Origin: VXYL01 sp963666465
GTDB lineage: Bacteria; Pseudomonadota; Gammaproteobacteria; Pseudomonadales; Azotimanducaceae
Assembly: GCA_963666465.1 (NCBI GenBank)
Contig: OY762824.1
Span: 1,054,001 to 1,118,000 of the forward strand
Direction of reading: 5' to 3'
DNA length: 64,000 bases
The translations under genes and the position numbers were made by a program. Shown here piece by piece: positions 26,109 through 34,331 of this stretch. Position 1 is the first letter of the stretch. The number at the start of each line of letters is the position of its first letter. The notes beneath the pieces were generated by a model that searched no databases, was not told where the DNA came from, and worked only from the letters and a program-made list of their open reading frames with translations.

Positions 26109-26620
26109 AACGGCGCTTACCTCCTGGCCGAAGTGGTGAGCGGAAGCGAACCCGAAGGCCAGCAGGTGCATGCAACTGCCGAGGCCGCCCGTTAGGGCGC
26201 GCCAGGCTGCGAGCTAGCGTGCCCTTGCGGGCGCGTCGGCAGTTCGCTTCGCGAACTGCTTGGCACGCGGCCGGCAGCTGCCGGCGCGACCGGCCAGGGC
26301 CAGGACGCGCCAGGACGTCCCAACAGAGCTGGAGAACCGTATTCCCGGCGGTCGTTGCTGCCGACGGTGAGCAGATGGGGTCCACCCCAGGGCCGGCCAA
26401 GGGACAGACCTCGTGGCCTGGCCTGCCAACGGCCGTCGGCGCTGGCGCAGGAAGCCTTGCACTGGCGAGGGTCACGGGGCCAGCACTGATTCCGGCGGTT
26501 GCTTGTCGGCTGGCCATGCTGGAACCCGTGGGAGGCCGCCATCCTCACAGAGGAGCGTCCGTCGCCGCCTGGCGGCTCTTGCCTGCGGCGCCGTGCTGCC
26601 GTCTGCGTGCGGCTTCCTGA
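26109..26620. other. Non-coding region with strong palindromes
   Basis: No gene is recognised. Two adjacent hairpins stand out: GCAGTTCGC-ttc-GCGAACTGC at 26240-26260 and GCCGGCAGCTGCCGGC at 26271-26286. The first could terminate symporter transcription in a factor-dependent way, though no T-tract follows. The remainder resembles decayed coding sequence without an identifiable parent and leads into the fumarase remnant. Confidence 0.45.
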
Positions 26621-26857
26621 CCGCCACAGTGCTCACCTTCACGCAATGCCATGCCGATCGGCGAAAATTCGGCGCGCACGGAAGGTGGGGGAACACCCGA
26701 CCCACGCCGCCAGACAAGCTGGCGGGCGGTGACCCCAACTGCAGCGCCACCCAGCAGCTGCGGTTCGAGCTCGACGGCTCGGGCGCAGCGGACAGTCGAG
26801 CCGAATCTCGCGACTGACCGGACATCGCCTTCGAGCTGCGCAACCACGTTCGTCGCG
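26621..26857 (+). pseudogene. Decayed fragment of class I fumarase
   Basis: On the plus strand the sequence aligns with the central part of the intact fumarase at 13.5-15.1 kb: PNCSATQQLRFELDGSGA here against PNCSATRHLRFELDGAGP there, then DIAFEL and the DNA CGTTCGTCGCG shared with the region coding DDVRR. An in-frame stop (TGA at 26815-26817), a ~50-nt extra stretch before the THAA motif and truncation on both sides show that it is dead. The 3' breakpoint at about 26858 is where a duplicated segment begins. Confidence 0.8.
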
Positions 26858-27702
26858 GTTCATCGCGCATCTCAAATGCCATTCGCCCGGCAGCAGAACG
26901 TCCGCGTGGAAGGGCCGGCGACACCCGCTGCTCTCCAGCAAGCTTGCATGGAAGTACGCCTCCGGCGACGGGGACATGCCCGAACTTCCCTGCGCGTCAG
27001 CGGTCGAGGAAGCTTCCCCGGCTGAAGGCTCCTGACCAGGCGCGATGCCGCCCACCGGCGCCGCGCGTCCGGCCCCGGGGACGCACGGCGGGAACTGCAT
27101 GGCCTACCCTCTCCGCAGACGGTCGGCCCCGCGCCTTGCTGGCCGGTCACCCGCCGCCGGTGGCCGCCGGCTCACCACTGCGCCGAGACCTCGATGCGGA
27201 CGCCGTGCTCCGCCCCCGCCGCGCCGCCCTCCCGGCGCGCGGCCTCCACGCCGAGGCTCAGGTCGGGCGCGGCGGCGGCCTCGGGCGCCAGCCGCCAGCC
27301 GACGCTGAGGTCGCGGCCGAAGGCCGAGCCGCCAAGGCCGACATGCGGCGTGCCGACGAAGCGCCCGCCGAAGACGGCCGCGCCCCAGCCCGCCTCCACC
27401 GTCCAGCGCCCCGCGTCGGCGTCTCGGCCGCCCTCGAGCCGCCGCGCCAGCGGGTCGCCCGCGAACAGCGCGTCGAGCCCGCCGGCGGCCTGGCCGCCCC
27501 GGTGCTGGCGCAGCGACAGCGACAGGCCCCGCGCCGAGGCCGGCGTCGGGTCGTAGGCGAGCGACGCCGACAGGCCCCGCTCCGCCGCGGCGCCGTCCTC
27601 GTGCGAGACCAGCGTCCGCCCCGACAGGTCCAGGGCGATCCCCAGCGACGGCTGGCGCCAGGCCAGGCCGCCGCCGAGCTCGACGCCGAGACCCGTCTCG
27701 GC
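26858..27702. repeat. Long duplicated segment, copy 1 of 2
   Basis: About 845 bp nearly identical (a few percent differences) to 30420-31265, in the same orientation, offset 3,563 bp over most of its length. The segment begins TTCATCGCGCATCTCAAATG, contains an unidentified short tail ORF ending near 27030, then the 3' end of a beta-barrel gene on the minus strand. The two copies diverge immediately after GTCTCGGC (27695-27702 and 31258-31265). Direct copies like this can recombine and delete or invert the intervening 3.5 kb. Confidence 0.9.
27172..27702 (-). pseudogene. 3' fragment of the Calx-beta/outer-membrane barrel gene (copy 1)
   Basis: Reads as the last ~176 residues of the barrel domain encoded at 30735-32.2 kb: GLAWRQPSLGIALDLSGRTL, DPTPASARGLSLSLRQHRGG and the final GVRIEVSAQW, ending in Trp as outer-membrane barrels do. 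It has no start codon or N-terminal part and is cut at 27702. Just beyond the cut the plus strand reads a short tail LKGEDFTRTDIEAA followed by TGA (27744-27746), the end of some unrelated lost gene. Confidence 0.85.
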
Positions 27703-27813
27703 TCAAGGGCGAGGACTTCACCCGGACCGACATTGAGGCCGCATGACGGTCTAGACAGGCTCCGCCACGGCCATGCGAGACTGCGCGCCCTCGGGAGTGA
27801 AGGAGCAACGCCG

Positions 27814-28491
27814 GTGAGCAACGGACGGCTGCAAGGCAAGGTGGCGTGGGTGACCGGACCGTACCGGGGCATCGGTCGCGTGGTGGCGGCGCATCTCGCC
27901 AGGCTCGGCGCCAACGTCGTGGTGCATGGCACGACGGCCACGTCTGCCCGCGCCTTGGGGGAGGCGAATTCGCTCCAGGCGGTGGCGGACGAGATTGCCC
28001 AGGACACGGGCGCCGAGGTGTTCGCGGCCCCCGCCGACCTCACGTCGGAGCAGGCCGTGCGCGACGTGGTTGCGAAGATTCGCGACCGATTCGGTCGCAT
28101 TGACATCCTCGTCAACAACGCCGGCGGCGACATCGGCACCCAAGGCGTCACCGGCGAGCGCGCCGGCAGGCCGGTGAATGACGGTGTGGAAGTGTCGCTC
28201 GAAGACGTGCGCATCGTGCTGGACCGCAACCTGATGTCCTGCATCCTCGTCTGCCACGAGGTGGTGCCGGAGATGATCGAGCACAACGCCAGCTGGATGG
28301 GTCGGCTTGGGCTGGGGCAAGAAGCGTTGTCCGATGGCAACGGTTCTTGGGGCGCCAGGAAGGGAAGCACTCTCTGGAGGCAGGGCATCCCGCCCTCCAC
28401 ACGCCGCAACGCCTCCCACGCACGGCGTCGCACTGCCGAGCTACTGCTCCGGCATTTGAGACGGGGCTGCAAGGGTGACTTGGTCCCGTAA
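27814..28491 (+). pseudogene. Short-chain dehydrogenase truncated by a P2 repeat
   Basis: Starts GTG 27814 with AAGGAG 9 nt upstream. It is a clear SDR: KVAWVTGPYRGIGRVVAAHL (NAD(P) loop, TGxxxGIG), APADLTSEQAVRDVV, DILVNNAGGD and NLMSCILVCHEVVPEMIEHN. Similarity ends at about 28297, just before the Ser/Tyr-x-x-x-Lys active site, where a P2 dispersed repeat starts and supplies a nonsense 60-residue tail to the stop at 28489. The catalytic half is therefore missing and the product cannot be a working dehydrogenase. Confidence 0.85.
28298..28357 (+). repeat. Dispersed repeat P2 inside the SDR gene
   Basis: Begins GGTCGGCTTGGGCTGGGG and continues through a changed hairpin (GTTGTCCGATGGCAAC, stem intact, loop altered) to GGTTCTTGGGGCGCC. 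It directly abuts the last SDR-like codon. A GCAGGGCATCCCGCCCTCC palindrome (R3 type) follows at 28380-28400. P1 is absent in this copy. Confidence 0.8.
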
Positions 28492-28543
28492 CCCGTCGCA
28501 TATCAGGATTACGCTCTGAAGGAACGTACGTCCGAGCCTGCCC

Positions 28544-29716
28544 TCAGTCCGCAAACAGGTCGATGTAGCGCTGGTAGGCAAAACGGCGATTGCGGGCATG
28601 GCCCGTGCGTTCCGTCAGCACGCCTTCACGCACGAGCGCTCCGATCAAGCGATTCGCGGCGCCATAGGTGATTCCCAGGGATTCGGCGGCGGCGCTCACG
28701 GAAAGGATCGGGGTGCGGAAGAGCTGCTCGTGCAGGCGCAGGGCGTTTCCGGCGGCGCGGCCGAGACGTTGCAGCAGGCGTTCGCGCACATCCTCGCGGA
28801 GGGCGACGATTCGGCGTGCCGTTTCGCTGGACTCATGCGCCACCTGGACCACGCCGGCGAGGAAGAACTCCATCCACCCCTCCCAATCGCCGTCATCGCG
28901 CACCGCCTGAAGCGCCGCATAGTAGCGACTGCGATGCATCTTGAAGAAGTGGGAAAGATAGAGGACGGGCTTGCCGAGGATGCCTTGTTCACACAGCACG
29001 AGGATAATCAGCAGGCGCCCCATGCGGCCATTGCCGTCGAAGAACGGGTGGATCGTCTCGAACTGGGCATGGGCGAGGCCGGCCCGAATGAGCACGGGGG
29101 TCGCGTCCTCGGCTCGGATGTAGCGCTCGAGTTCCGAAAGCGCGCCTGCGACATGATCCGGTGGCGGCGGGACGAAGGTGGCCTGCTCAAGAGTCGCGTC
29201 TGGCGGGCCAATCCACACCTGATCCGTGCGAAGGCTGCCGGGATCCAGGTCAGAACCCCGCCCCCCGCGCATCAGCCGCTCGTGAAGGTCGAGCAACAAG
29301 CCAACGGACACGCGGCGAGACGCCAGCGCAGCCATGCCCCCGCTCAGTGCGGCCACGTAGTTGGAGACTTCGGCGATATCGGCGGGACGCTGCGGGTCGT
29401 GAACCCGAGCTTCCGCTTCAAGCAGATCTCGCAGCGAGCTTTGCGTACCCTCGATCTGACTAGAGAGCACGGCCTCCCGACGCACGAACATGAGGACGAA
29501 CAGATCCGGATTGGGCAGAATCTGGATCGCACCGTCGAGCCGTCCCAACTCGCGGTCCGCAGCCGACAGGAGCGCGAGCAACGCCTCGTTCATCACAAGC
29601 GGCGGATCAGGCGGCAAGGGCTTCGGCAGAAAGGCACGATGGCCACCGGCCTGCATCGTGTAGATGCCGGCGCGATCTTGGCCCGGAGACGCCTGAGCTT
29701 TGCGGCCGGTATTCAC
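28544..29716 (-). CDS. Fic family protein with N-terminal inhibitory helix (class II) and C-terminal winged helix
   Basis: 390 aa from GTG 29716; the family consensus before 'GGHRAFLPKPLPPDPP' extends upstream of the first nearby Met, so this GTG is preferred. SSQIEGTQ at 85-92 is the (S/T)xxxE(G/N) inhibitory motif, covering the Fic core HPFFDGNGR at 223-231 with catalytic His223. The C-terminus (about 325-390, LSVSAAAESLGITYGAANRL) is a DNA-binding winged helix. Fic enzymes AMPylate protein hydroxyl groups using ATP. TTGTA...TACAA just upstream (29721-29739) may be a self-operator. Confidence 0.88.
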   Translation of the reverse strand: MNTGRKAQASPGQDRAGIYTMQAGGHRAFLPKPLPPDPPLVMNEALLALLSAADRELGRLDGAIQILPNPDLFVLMFVRREAVLSSQIEGTQSSLRDLLEAEARVHDPQRPADIAEVSNYVAALSGGMAALASRRVSVGLLLDLHERLMRGGRGSDLDPGSLRTDQVWIGPPDATLEQATFVPPPPDHVAGALSELERYIRAEDATPVLIRAGLAHAQFETIHPFFDGNGRMGRLLIILVLCEQGILGKPVLYLSHFFKMHRSRYYAALQAVRDDGDWEGWMEFFLAGVVQVAHESSETARRIVALREDVRERLLQRLGRAAGNALRLHEQLFRTPILSVSAAAESLGITYGAANRLIGALVREGVLTERTGHARNRRFAYQRYIDLFAD

Positions 29717-30043
29717 TCCCTTATTGTAAGGAGAGGATACAACGGCACCAGATGGAGCCCCATATTGCCGCTCGTGAACATATAGCGACGGCATGGTCGC
29801 CATGTTGCCTTCGGCAAACATAAGGCCAGCCACCTAGTGGGAATCTGGCCCTCAATGCACGCCGATAGGGTCGAACCGCTCTTCTGGAGAGAGGTCAAGA
29901 TGCCCCGCCTCCGAGGCCCCGCACGATCAGCGAGTGCGAATTCGATCAGTGGCTCCCCAAGTGACCATCGGAGCCGTTGCGTGCAAAATGCGCAGCCGTT
30001 CTTCGCCGACATGCCCGAACCTTGGCTCAAGGGAGCCGCGCCA
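29717..30043. other. Intergenic region between Fic and the HicB remnant
   Basis: The part nearest the Fic gene is locally AT-rich and contains TTGTA-N9-TACAA (minus strand), a candidate promoter/operator. The rest has no recognisable gene; a HicA-like toxin gene, which would normally sit just before hicB, could not be found. Confidence 0.45.
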
Positions 30044-30192
30044 ATGCCCGACAGTTTCAACTATCCCCTGCGAACATCGAACTCGACGAGGATGGTTGTC
30101 ACATGGTCGCATTTCCCGACTTCGGCTGGGGAGCAACGGACGGTGAGACCCTCGACGAAGCACTCACCAAGCCTCGCGACCTGTTGCTCGAG
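30044..30192 (+). pseudogene. hicB: HicB-like antitoxin N-terminal fragment, frameshifted
   Basis: ATG 30044 opens MPDSFNYP in one frame; the expected continuation ANIELDEDGCHMVAFPDFGW...GETLDEALTKPRDLLLEL is in another frame from about 30070. Removing two bases (CT near 30068) would restore a normal HicB partial RNase-H-like domain. The sequence then runs straight into arylsulfotransferase coding sequence at 30193. No hicA toxin gene is seen. It is a dead remnant. Confidence 0.7.
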
Positions 30193-30408
30193 CTGCTCGC
30201 GAACGGGAACCTCTTGATGACCGGGGCCGATCCCGACCAGCCCATGCGTCGCGACGCGAAGCCAAACGCGCCGCCGCCACCATTCGAGGAGCGCGTGAAG
30301 ATGCTCGGCAGCTACCACACCACCCTCTGCGAGGTGGATTGGGACGGCAACGTGGTGTGGGAACACGTGAACGCCTACCAGCACCACGATTTCTTTCGCT
30401 TCGACAAC
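30193..30408 (+). pseudogene. Internal fragment of arylsulfotransferase, duplicate of 34506-34721
   Basis: 216 bp almost identical to the intact gene downstream, in the same orientation and offset 4,313 bp; it encodes LLANGNLLMTGADPDQPMRR through QHHDFFRFDN. It is fused at its 5' side to HicB sequence and at its 3' side (after TTCGACAAC) to the long duplicated segment, so it is a chimera without function. The few base differences from the intact copy suggest a fairly recent duplication. Confidence 0.9.
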
Positions 30409-30419
30409 TGCGCGACCAC

Positions 30420-31265
30420 GTTCATCGCGCATCTCAAATGTCATCGCCCGGCAGCAAAACGTCCGCGTGGAAGGGCTGGCGACACCCGCTGCTCTCCAGC
30501 AAGCTTGCATGGAAGTACGCCTCCGGCGACGGGGACATGCCCGAACTTCCCTGCGCGTCAGCGGTCGAGGAAGCTTCCCCGGCTGAAGGCTCCTGACCAG
30601 GCGCGATGCCGCCCACCGGCGCCGCGCGTCCGGCCCCGGGCGGACGCACGGCGGGAACCGCATTGCCTACCCTCTCCGCAAACGGTCGGCCCCGCGCCTT
30701 GCTGGCCGGTCACCCGCCGCCGGTGGCCGCCGGCTCACCACTGCGCCGAGACCTCGATGCGGACGCCGTGCTCCGCCCCCGCCGCGCCGCCCTCCCGGCG
30801 CGCGGCCTCCACGCCGAGGCTCAGGTCGGGCGCGGCGGCGGCCTCAGGCGCGAGCCGCCAGCCGACGCTGAGGTCGCGGCCGAAGGCCGAGCCGCCAAGG
30901 CCGACATGCGGCGTGCCGACGAAGCGCCCGCCGAAGGCGGCCACGCCCCAGCCCGCCTCCATCGTCCAGCGCCCCACGCCGGCGTCTCGGCCGCCCTCGA
31001 GCCGCCGCGCCAGCGGGTCGCCCGCGAACAGCGCGTCGAGCCCGCCGGCGGCCTGGCCGCCCCGGTGCTGGCGCAGCGACAGCGACAGGCCCCGCGCCGA
31101 GGCCGGCGTCGGGTCGTAGGCGAGCGACGCCGACAGGCCCCGCTCCGCCGCGGCGCCGTCCTCGTGCGACACCAGCGTCCGCCCCGACAGGTCGAGGGCG
31201 ATCCCCAGCGACGGCTGCCGCCAGGCCAGGCCGCCGCCGAGCTCGACGCCGAAACCGGTCTCGGC
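30420..31265. repeat. Long duplicated segment, copy 2 of 2
   Basis: Counterpart of 26858-27702. Here the right-hand part continues without a break into the full beta-barrel coding region, so this copy is the likelier source for that part. The left 315 bp carries the tail ...LAWKYASGDGDMPELPCAS (stop near 30596) of a gene that could not be identified. Confidence 0.9.
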
Positions 31266-33704
31266 GTCGCCGCCGTCGCGCCGCGCGCCCGCCTCCAGGC
31301 TCGGCGTCAGGCGCCCGCCGCCGGGAACCGGCAGCTCCCAGCGACCCTCCAGACCCAGCCGCAGGCGGCTCGCGCCCGAGTCCGACGCCGCCAGCCCCCG
31401 CGCCGACGCCGACGCGGTGCGCGTCCACAGCGCGTCCGAGACCACCGCCAGCGCCGGCCCCGCGCCGCCGCCGAGCAGGTCCCCGCGCAGGCCCGCCGCC
31501 GCCATGCGCCACGACGTGGCGGCCGCGTGGATGCCGCCCGCCGCGGTCGCCAGCGACACCTCGCCGGCGCCGGCCGCGCCCCACAGCCGCAGCCGCTCCG
31601 ACGCCCGCAGCGAGGCGTAGGGGATCGCCGCCGTCAGCGACGACGACACCTCGCCGCCGGCCGCGGCCATGCAGGCGCCGCGCTCCGCGACGCCCCCGGC
31701 GCAGTCCCCGGCCGCCGCCCCGGCGGCGCGGTACGCGCCCTCGCCCCGGCTCCGCGCCAGCGCCACCCCGGCCAGCCAGCGGCCCCGGGCGTAGTCCGCC
31801 CCCAGCAGCGTCGTCGCCGTCTCGCCGTCCAGCGCCAGCGCGCCGTCGCGGCCGTCGAAGCGCGACCGCGACGCCCGCCCCCACAGACCCAGCGTGCCGC
31901 CGCCGGCGTCCTCGGCGCCGCCCCACGAGAGGCGACCGCCCGAAGGCGACCGGCCGGTGCCGGTCGCGACGGTGGCCGCCATCGATGCACCGCCGGCAAA
32001 CTCCCCCGGCACGGCGCCGAGGCCCGGATGCGCCGCATGGCGCGCAGCCACGCCCGGCGCGCCGAAGCCGAGCGGCACGCCCGCGACCGTGCCCCGCAGT
32101 CCCTGCGCACCGCGCGGCGCGTCCAGGCGGTCCGAGACGCCCTCCAGCGCCTGCTCCGCAACCCCGCGCCCGAACCGCGCCAGCCACGCCGCCGGCATCG
32201 GGTCGTCATTCACGATCGTCCCCACCGCGACCCCGTCGCCGATCGTCGCCTCGTTGCTCGCATGCCACAGCACCAGCTCGAACGTCTCGGAACCCTCGTC
32301 GTGGTCGTCGTCGAGCACCACCACGCCCACGCGCCGCACCGTCTCGCCAGCGGGGAAGTGCACCCGCCCGCCCTTCGGCATGTAATCCTTTCCCGCCTCC
32401 GCCGACACCGGCGACGAGTCCCGCGTCCCCACCCGCACCGACACCACCGACGGCGATGGCCTCGACAGCCGCACCACGAAATCCATCACGAAGAAGGAGC
32501 TCTCATCCCCCGCCGACGGCTCCCTGAGCTCGCTGTCTTCCACCGACAGGCGCGGTCTGTCGTCGTCCGTGTCCACAATCGTCCCCACCGCAACCCCGTC
32601 GTCGATCGCCGCGCCGCGCGCCTCCGACAGCACCACCTCGAACGTCTCCGCGCTCTCGACTAGGCTGTCGGGGTGGATCACCACCCCGATGCGCCGCTCC
32701 GTCCAGCCAGCGGGGAAGCGCAACAGGTTGTCCGACGGCCAGTAATCCTCTCGCGCCGTCGCCGACGCCGGCGTCGAGTCCCGCGTCGCCGCCCGCACCG
32801 TCACCACCGACGGCGATGGCCTCGACAGCCGCACCACGAAATCCATCAGCACGTTGTCCCCCCCCCCCCGCCGGCGGCTCCCTGAGCTGGACGTCTGCCA
32901 CCGACAGGCGCGGTCTGTCGTCATCCGCGACCGTGATCTCCGGCAATGGATCGTCGTCGTCCCGCACCGCGACCGTTCCCGACGCCCGGCCGCCGACCGT
33001 GTAGCCGTCGCCCGCCGCCACCGTCACGCTCACCGAACCGTCCGGCTCGTCGACATCGTCGTTCTCCGTCGTCAGCGTCAGCGTCCGGCTGCCAGTCACC
33101 GGAACAGTCACTGCCAGCGACCGGCCGCCGGTGCTGTCAACGCCGAAGTCGCCATCGGCCGATATCGTATAGATCACTATCAGCGGCGACGCCGGGGCCG
33201 GACTCGCCGTGATCGTGAACTCGGCGGCGCCGCCCTCGACGACCGCGTCACCCGCCGAGACCGCAATCTCCGGGAGCGGCTGGTTGTCCTCCGAGAACGG
33301 CTGGTCGTCGTCCACGATGGTGCCCACCGCCAACCCGTCCTCGATCTCCGCCCCTTGCGGTTCGTACAGCACCAGCTCGAACGTCTCGTCGCTCTACTTC
33401 GCGGCTGTCGTCGACGATCTGAACCCACAGATGTGCCACGGTTTGCCCAGGATAGAAGTCCGCCTGCAGCCTTGCCCGCAAGTAGTCTCGCTGCGCCGTG
33501 ATGCGGCGTCCGCCCCGCGGCCGACACCGGGGACGCGTTGCGCGTCTTCGCCATCACGCGCATCTGGTGCGGCTGCGGCGCAGACAGCCGCACAGTGAAC
33601 CGCATCAGCGTCACGTTCGCCAGGGACTCTCCGCCAGGCACGGACCGGTAGCGCTCGCCCTCGCCCTCGGCGAGCGTGGCGTCCTCGATCGACAGCGTGG
33701 CCAC
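30735..33704 (-). pseudogene. Calx-beta repeat / autotransporter-like outer-membrane barrel gene, multiply frameshifted
   Basis: In coding order: a first Calx-beta domain (MATLSIEDATLAEGEGERYR, 33704 to about 33540), a frame change, LRARLQADFYPGQTVAHLWV (about 33480), a second frame change near 33395, YEPQGAEIEDGLAVGTIVDD and a Big-like segment to the poly-G tract at 32858-32869, then two Calx-beta domains (MDFVVRLSRPSPSVV twice) and a ~490-residue barrel from about 32.2 kb to the terminal Trp. Calx-beta domains bind Ca2+ and the barrel anchors them in the outer membrane. No signal peptide is present: a stop lies just before 33704. Two non-homopolymer frameshifts suggest decay; sequencing errors are an alternative. 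Confidence 0.8.
32858..32869. repeat. Homopolymer of 12 C (12 G on the coding strand)
   Basis: It lies in the linker LREPPAGGG between two domains of the Calx-beta barrel gene. With 12 G the upstream frame runs out as GGGGQRADG; with 11 (or 14) G it would join GDNVLMDFVVRLSRPS, matching the homologous linker LREPSAG...VMDFVVRLSRP 330 nt downstream. This is the arrangement of a phase-variable contingency tract. A second run, 10 G at 33789-33798, lies upstream of the first domain. Confidence 0.85.
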
Positions 33705-33966
33705 GGTCTACGCGGCAACAAGGGCGGGGCGAGGGCCACGCCGCCGCACGACCCCGCGGATGCTCGCAGCGGAAAGGTCAGGACAGTCGGGGGGGGGGCA
33801 GCGACCCGACTGTAGGGTTCGGATCCTGCTTTCCATATCGATCGCGAAAATCTCATGCGTTTTCCTTGTTCTCAATGAAGCGCGCTGCCGCGGCCAGCCA
33901 CCGCGAGCCTTGTTCCGTTTCGACATTAGCATATTCCCAAGGGTCGCGGAACTTGCCGATGGCTTG

Positions 33967-34258
33967 CGGGTGGCTTGCGGGCCGTTTTTTCGGCGCCCGC
34001 GCCGTCCGGATGCACTTTGACGCCGGTGCTGTCGTCCAGCCCGAACGCCTCGGCCCTGATGCGGACGATCCGGTCTCTTTGCATCTGGTCGAACACGCGG
34101 TCGAGCACGCCTTTCTTCGACCAGCGATTCATCCGCGTGTAGATCGTGTGCCAGTTGCCGAACCGCCTCGGCAGGCCGCGCCACCTGCAGCCGTGCTCGG
34201 CCACGTAGAGGATCGCGTTCAGCACCTGCAGATTCGGCAGCGGCGGCCGCAACGCCCG
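33967..34258 (-). pseudogene. IS5-family transposase N-terminal fragment
   Basis: About 97 residues: LPNLQVLNAILYVAEHGCRW, GLPRRFGNWHTIYTRMNRW, GVLDRVFDQMQRD and LDDSTGVKVHPDGAGA, the N-terminal half of an IS5-type DDE transposase with the first catalytic Asp (usual LDST-x-K-VHPD). The frame is lost at about 33967, where the continuation GPQATRKP shifts frame, and the catalytic C-terminus is missing. The 11-mer TGTAGGGTTCG occurs at both sides (33811-33821 and 34270-34280) as direct repeats. Confidence 0.85.
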
Positions 34259-34331
34259 CGCCATTTGCTGTAGGGTTCGTGCCGCAGGGTCACCAGCGCC
34301 AGAGCCAGGACGAATCGAGGAGGGATGGTCC

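Noticed and set aside
26240..26286. Strong intrinsic terminator after the symporter
   Set aside because: Two good hairpins exist but neither is followed by a T-rich tract, so only a weak or factor-dependent role can be claimed.
27104..27808. A 234-codon minus-strand gene rich in Gly/Arg
   Set aside because: It is the wrong frame of the duplicated barrel-gene fragment; the true frame ends VSAQW at 27172.
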